Origin: Pseudomonadota bacterium
GTDB lineage: Bacteria > Pseudomonadota > Alphaproteobacteria > Reyranellales > Reyranellaceae
Reading direction: 5' to 3'
DNA length: 7,893 nucleotides
Assembly (NCBI GenBank): GCA_023436825.1
Contig: JAEZHS010000322.1
Coordinates: 1 to 7,893, forward strand
Positions within the stretch are counted from its first letter, which is position 1. Each line of letters starts with the position of its first letter. This document shows positions 5,999 through 7,893 of this stretch, in pieces. The position numbers and the translations under genes were made by a program. The notes under the pieces are model-generated. The model had not been told where the DNA came from, did not search any database, and worked only from the letters and a program-made list of their open reading frames with translations.

Positions 5999-7813
5999 AT
6001 GAGCATCGTCACGCCCGGCGAGAACCCGGCAAGGGAGCGGCTGCACAAGGCCCTGCAGCGCGCGCCATTGTTCGCCGACCTCGAGGCGCACAGCATGGCG
6101 GCAGTCGAGCGCGAGCTGACGCTGCTGGTGCTGCCGGGTGGCGCACCGCTGTTCCGCCAGGGCGAGCCCGCCGATGCCGTCTATGTCGTGGCCAGCGGCT
6201 GCCTGGGCGTGTTCCGTCACGAGGACGAGGACAGCGTCGACGAGCCGCTGCTGATGGCCGAGATCCCTCCCGGCAACATCGTCGGCGAGATGTCGCTGCT
6301 GTCGCACAGCCAGCGCACGCGCAGCGTCGCCGCACTGCGCGACAGCGAGGTCTGGCGGCTGGCGCGCGGCAGCTTCGACAAGCTGACCGCGCGGCATCCC
6401 GAGGTGCTGCCGACGCTGATGCGCAGCGTCGCCGTGCGCAACGCCATGGGGCCGACCAAGCGGCGGCGCCAGCCGCGCACCTTCGCCATCCTACCGACTG
6501 GCACCTCGACGCCGGCCGCGCGCTTCGCCGTCATGCTGGCGAGCGCGCTGGGGCGCATCGGCAGCCGGGTGCAGATGCTCGGCCCCGAATCGATGGACCG
6601 CGACCCGGAATGGTTCGCGCGCTGCGAGACCGAATCCTCGTTCGTGCTCTATCGCGCCGATCCTACGGCCACCGAATGGACCGAGCTCTGCCTGCGCCAG
6701 GCCGATTGCCTGGTCGTGGTGCGCGCGGCCGACGACGACCGGCCCACCCGGATTCCCTTCGAGATCGAGACCGCGCAATCGGGCGCCGTGTTCCACCGCC
6801 GCCGCGAGCTTGTGCTGCTGCACGAGGGCTACGACCCCAAGCCGGGCGCCACGGCGCCGATGCTGGCCGGCGGCATGTACGGCCAGCATCATCACGTGCG
6901 GCTCGATGTCCATGCCGACATCGACCGGCTGGCGCGGCTGCTGACCGGCCATGCCGTCGGCGTGGTCATGGCGGGCGGCGGCGCGCGCGCCTTCACCCAT
7001 ATCGGCGTCATCAAGGCGTTGCGCGCGTCGGGCGTGCCGATCGACCAGGTCGGCGGCACCAGCATGGGCGCAATCGTGGCGGCCGGCGTCGCCTCGCGCT
7101 GGAGCGACCAGGAGATCACGGACCACTTCCGCAAGGCCTTCGTGAACAACAATCCGCTCAGCGACTACACCCTGCCGCTGATCTCGCTCTATGCCGGCCG
7201 CAAGGTCACGCGGCTGTTGCGCATGTCGTTCGGCGAGAAGGAGATCGAGGACCTGATCCTGCCGTTCTTCTGCGTGACGGCGAACCTCACGACCTCGAAC
7301 GCCGACGTCCACACGGTCGGCAAGCTGTGGCGCTGGCTGCGCGCCTCGGTGTCGATCCCGGGCGTCATTCCGCCGTTCAACGAGGCGGGCGAGGTCCATG
7401 TCGACGGCGGCGTCATCGACAACTTTCCGGTGCGTACGATGCGGCGCACGGGACGCGGCACCACCATCGGCGTCGACATCGACACCGGCGGCGCGTTGGC
7501 CGCCGGCGCCGGCGTCATGGAGCCATGGGCGGCCTGGCAGTGCTTCCGCCGCCTGATCTGGAAGCGCAACGAGACGCTGCCCATCCCCTCCATCGTCGCC
7601 ATCCTGCTGCGGTCGGCGCTGGTCGCCAGCACCGCGCGCGCCGCCGAGGACCGCCAGGCCGCCGACCTGCTGGTCGTGCCGCCGATGACCCACATCGACC
7701 TGCTCGACTGGACGAGCTTCGACGCCGCCATCGAGGTCGGCTACCGCACGACGATGGAAGTGCTCGACAAGGCCAAGGCCACGCCGACGGGAGCACGTCT
7801 CTTCCTCGCGTAG
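5999..7813 (+). CDS. Cyclic-nucleotide-binding domain and patatin-like phospholipase (NTE type)
   Basis: A 604-residue protein with three parts. Residues about 22-150 form a cNMP-binding domain, with RQGEPADAVYVVASG (53-67) and phosphate-cassette region GEMSLLSHSQRTRSV (96-110). About 160-318 is a middle alpha/beta region as in NTE-family esterases, including GQHHHVR (295-301). About 319-500 is the patatin domain: oxyanion segment GVVMAGGGARAFTHIG (321-336), nucleophile Ser355 in GGTSMG, and dyad Asp469 in VDGG. It probably hydrolyses phospholipid or lysophospholipid esters at the membrane, perhaps gated by a nucleotide. One deviation is Ala331, where GGGxRG normally has Gly. There is no clear transmembrane helix at the N-terminus, unlike eukaryotic NTE. 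The start ATG at 5999 has GAGG (5990-5993) 5 bases ahead. It lies 33 bp after the DUF2817 peptidase gene. A palindromic element starts just past the stop. Confidence 0.93.
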   Translation: MSIVTPGENPARERLHKALQRAPLFADLEAHSMAAVERELTLLVLPGGAPLFRQGEPADAVYVVASGCLGVFRHEDEDSVDEPLLMAEIPPGNIVGEMSLLSHSQRTRSVAALRDSEVWRLARGSFDKLTARHPEVLPTLMRSVAVRNAMGPTKRRRQPRTFAILPTGTSTPAARFAVMLASALGRIGSRVQMLGPESMDRDPEWFARCETESSFVLYRADPTATEWTELCLRQADCLVVVRAADDDRPTRIPFEIETAQSGAVFHRRRELVLLHEGYDPKPGATAPMLAGGMYGQHHHVRLDVHADIDRLARLLTGHAVGVVMAGGGARAFTHIGVIKALRASGVPIDQVGGTSMGAIVAAGVASRWSDQEITDHFRKAFVNNNPLSDYTLPLISLYAGRKVTRLLRMSFGEKEIEDLILPFFCVTANLTTSNADVHTVGKLWRWLRASVSIPGVIPPFNEAGEVHVDGGVIDNFPVRTMRRTGRGTTIGVDIDTGGALAAGAGVMEPWAAWQCFRRLIWKRNETLPIPSIVAILLRSALVASTARAAEDRQAADLLVVPPMTHIDLLDWTSFDAAIEVGYRTTMEVLDKAKATPTGARLFLA

Positions 7814-7816
7814 CGA

Positions 7817-7893
7817 CTCATGTCTTCCGGACCGCGCGCATCCTGCGCCCTCAAGCGCATTCATATGCGTTCTGACCATGAGCGCGCAGGATG
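7817..7893 (+). repeat. Cloverleaf palindromic element, copy 3 (variant, cut by window edge)
   Basis: CTCATGTCTTCC (7817-7828) and GGACCGCGCGCATCCT (7829-7844) match copy 2 except for one base missing in the flank. Arm 1 is GCGCA-TCC-TGCGC (7836-7848). Arm 2 is expanded: CTCA (7850-7853) faces TGAG (7879-7882), and between them lies a hairpin GCGCAT-TCAT-ATGCGT (7855-7870). Arm 3 starts at CGCGCAGGATG (7883-7893) and is cut. An alternative fold pairs CATCCTGCGC (7839-7848) with GCGCAGGATG (7884-7893) perfectly. It begins 3 bases after the stop of the patatin gene. Confidence 0.65.

Noticed and set aside
4325..6397. Minus-strand open frame of 690 codons opposite the DUF2817 and patatin genes
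   Set aside because: Antisense shadow. The motif-bearing genes are the thioesterase in another frame and the plus-strand enzymes.
6491..7879. Minus-strand open frame opposite the patatin domain, starting within the repeat at the right edge
   Set aside because: Composition is His/Arg/Asp/Gly-rich shadow of the patatin gene, with no recognisable domain.

Overview
The window is GC-rich chromosomal DNA, dense in genes, with short spacers, Shine-Dalgarno-type starts and G/C-rich third codon positions. Base composition, the DUF2798 protein, the 'GQAMMAMAD' type of hotdog thioesterase and the amidase suggest an alphaproteobacterium, perhaps Rhodospirillales/Reyranella-like or Rhizobiales-like. That placement is a weak inference, because no rRNA or other marker gene is present. 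I see no phage, transposase, CRISPR or tRNA genes.

Layout. A leftward gene group (2202 down to 14) runs: small two-helix DUF2798 membrane protein, exported Asp-box (BNR-type) beta-propeller protein overlapping it by ATGA, then two single-domain cupins separated by 8 bp. Divergent from it is a rightward pair, an amidase-signature hydrolase followed 15 bp later by adenine phosphoribosyltransferase (apt). A convergent spacer follows, then a leftward PaaI-like hotdog thioesterase whose frame is broken by an amber codon 27 codons before its natural end. Divergent from the thioesterase, across a 37-bp spacer holding a perfect 8+8 inverted repeat, is a rightward pair: an M14-like (DUF2817) zinc peptidase and a cyclic-nucleotide-binding/patatin (NTE-type) phospholipase.

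Most genes look like ordinary housekeeping or accessory metabolism: amide hydrolysis, purine salvage, acyl-CoA thioester hydrolysis and lipid ester hydrolysis. No pathway clearly joins them all.

The most unusual signal is not a protein. A palindromic intergenic element occurs at positions 1-41, 4282-4352 and 7817-7893. The complete middle copy folds on paper into a perfect four-way cloverleaf with no unpaired base at the junction: a 6-bp outer stem GGACCG/CGGTCC and three consecutive hairpins. All three copies lie directly at the 3' end of a gene and in the same orientation relative to that gene (GTCT..GGACCG end first). In the leftmost copy the element supplies the stop codon and last eight residues of a cupin. 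The two outer copies are cut by the window edges.
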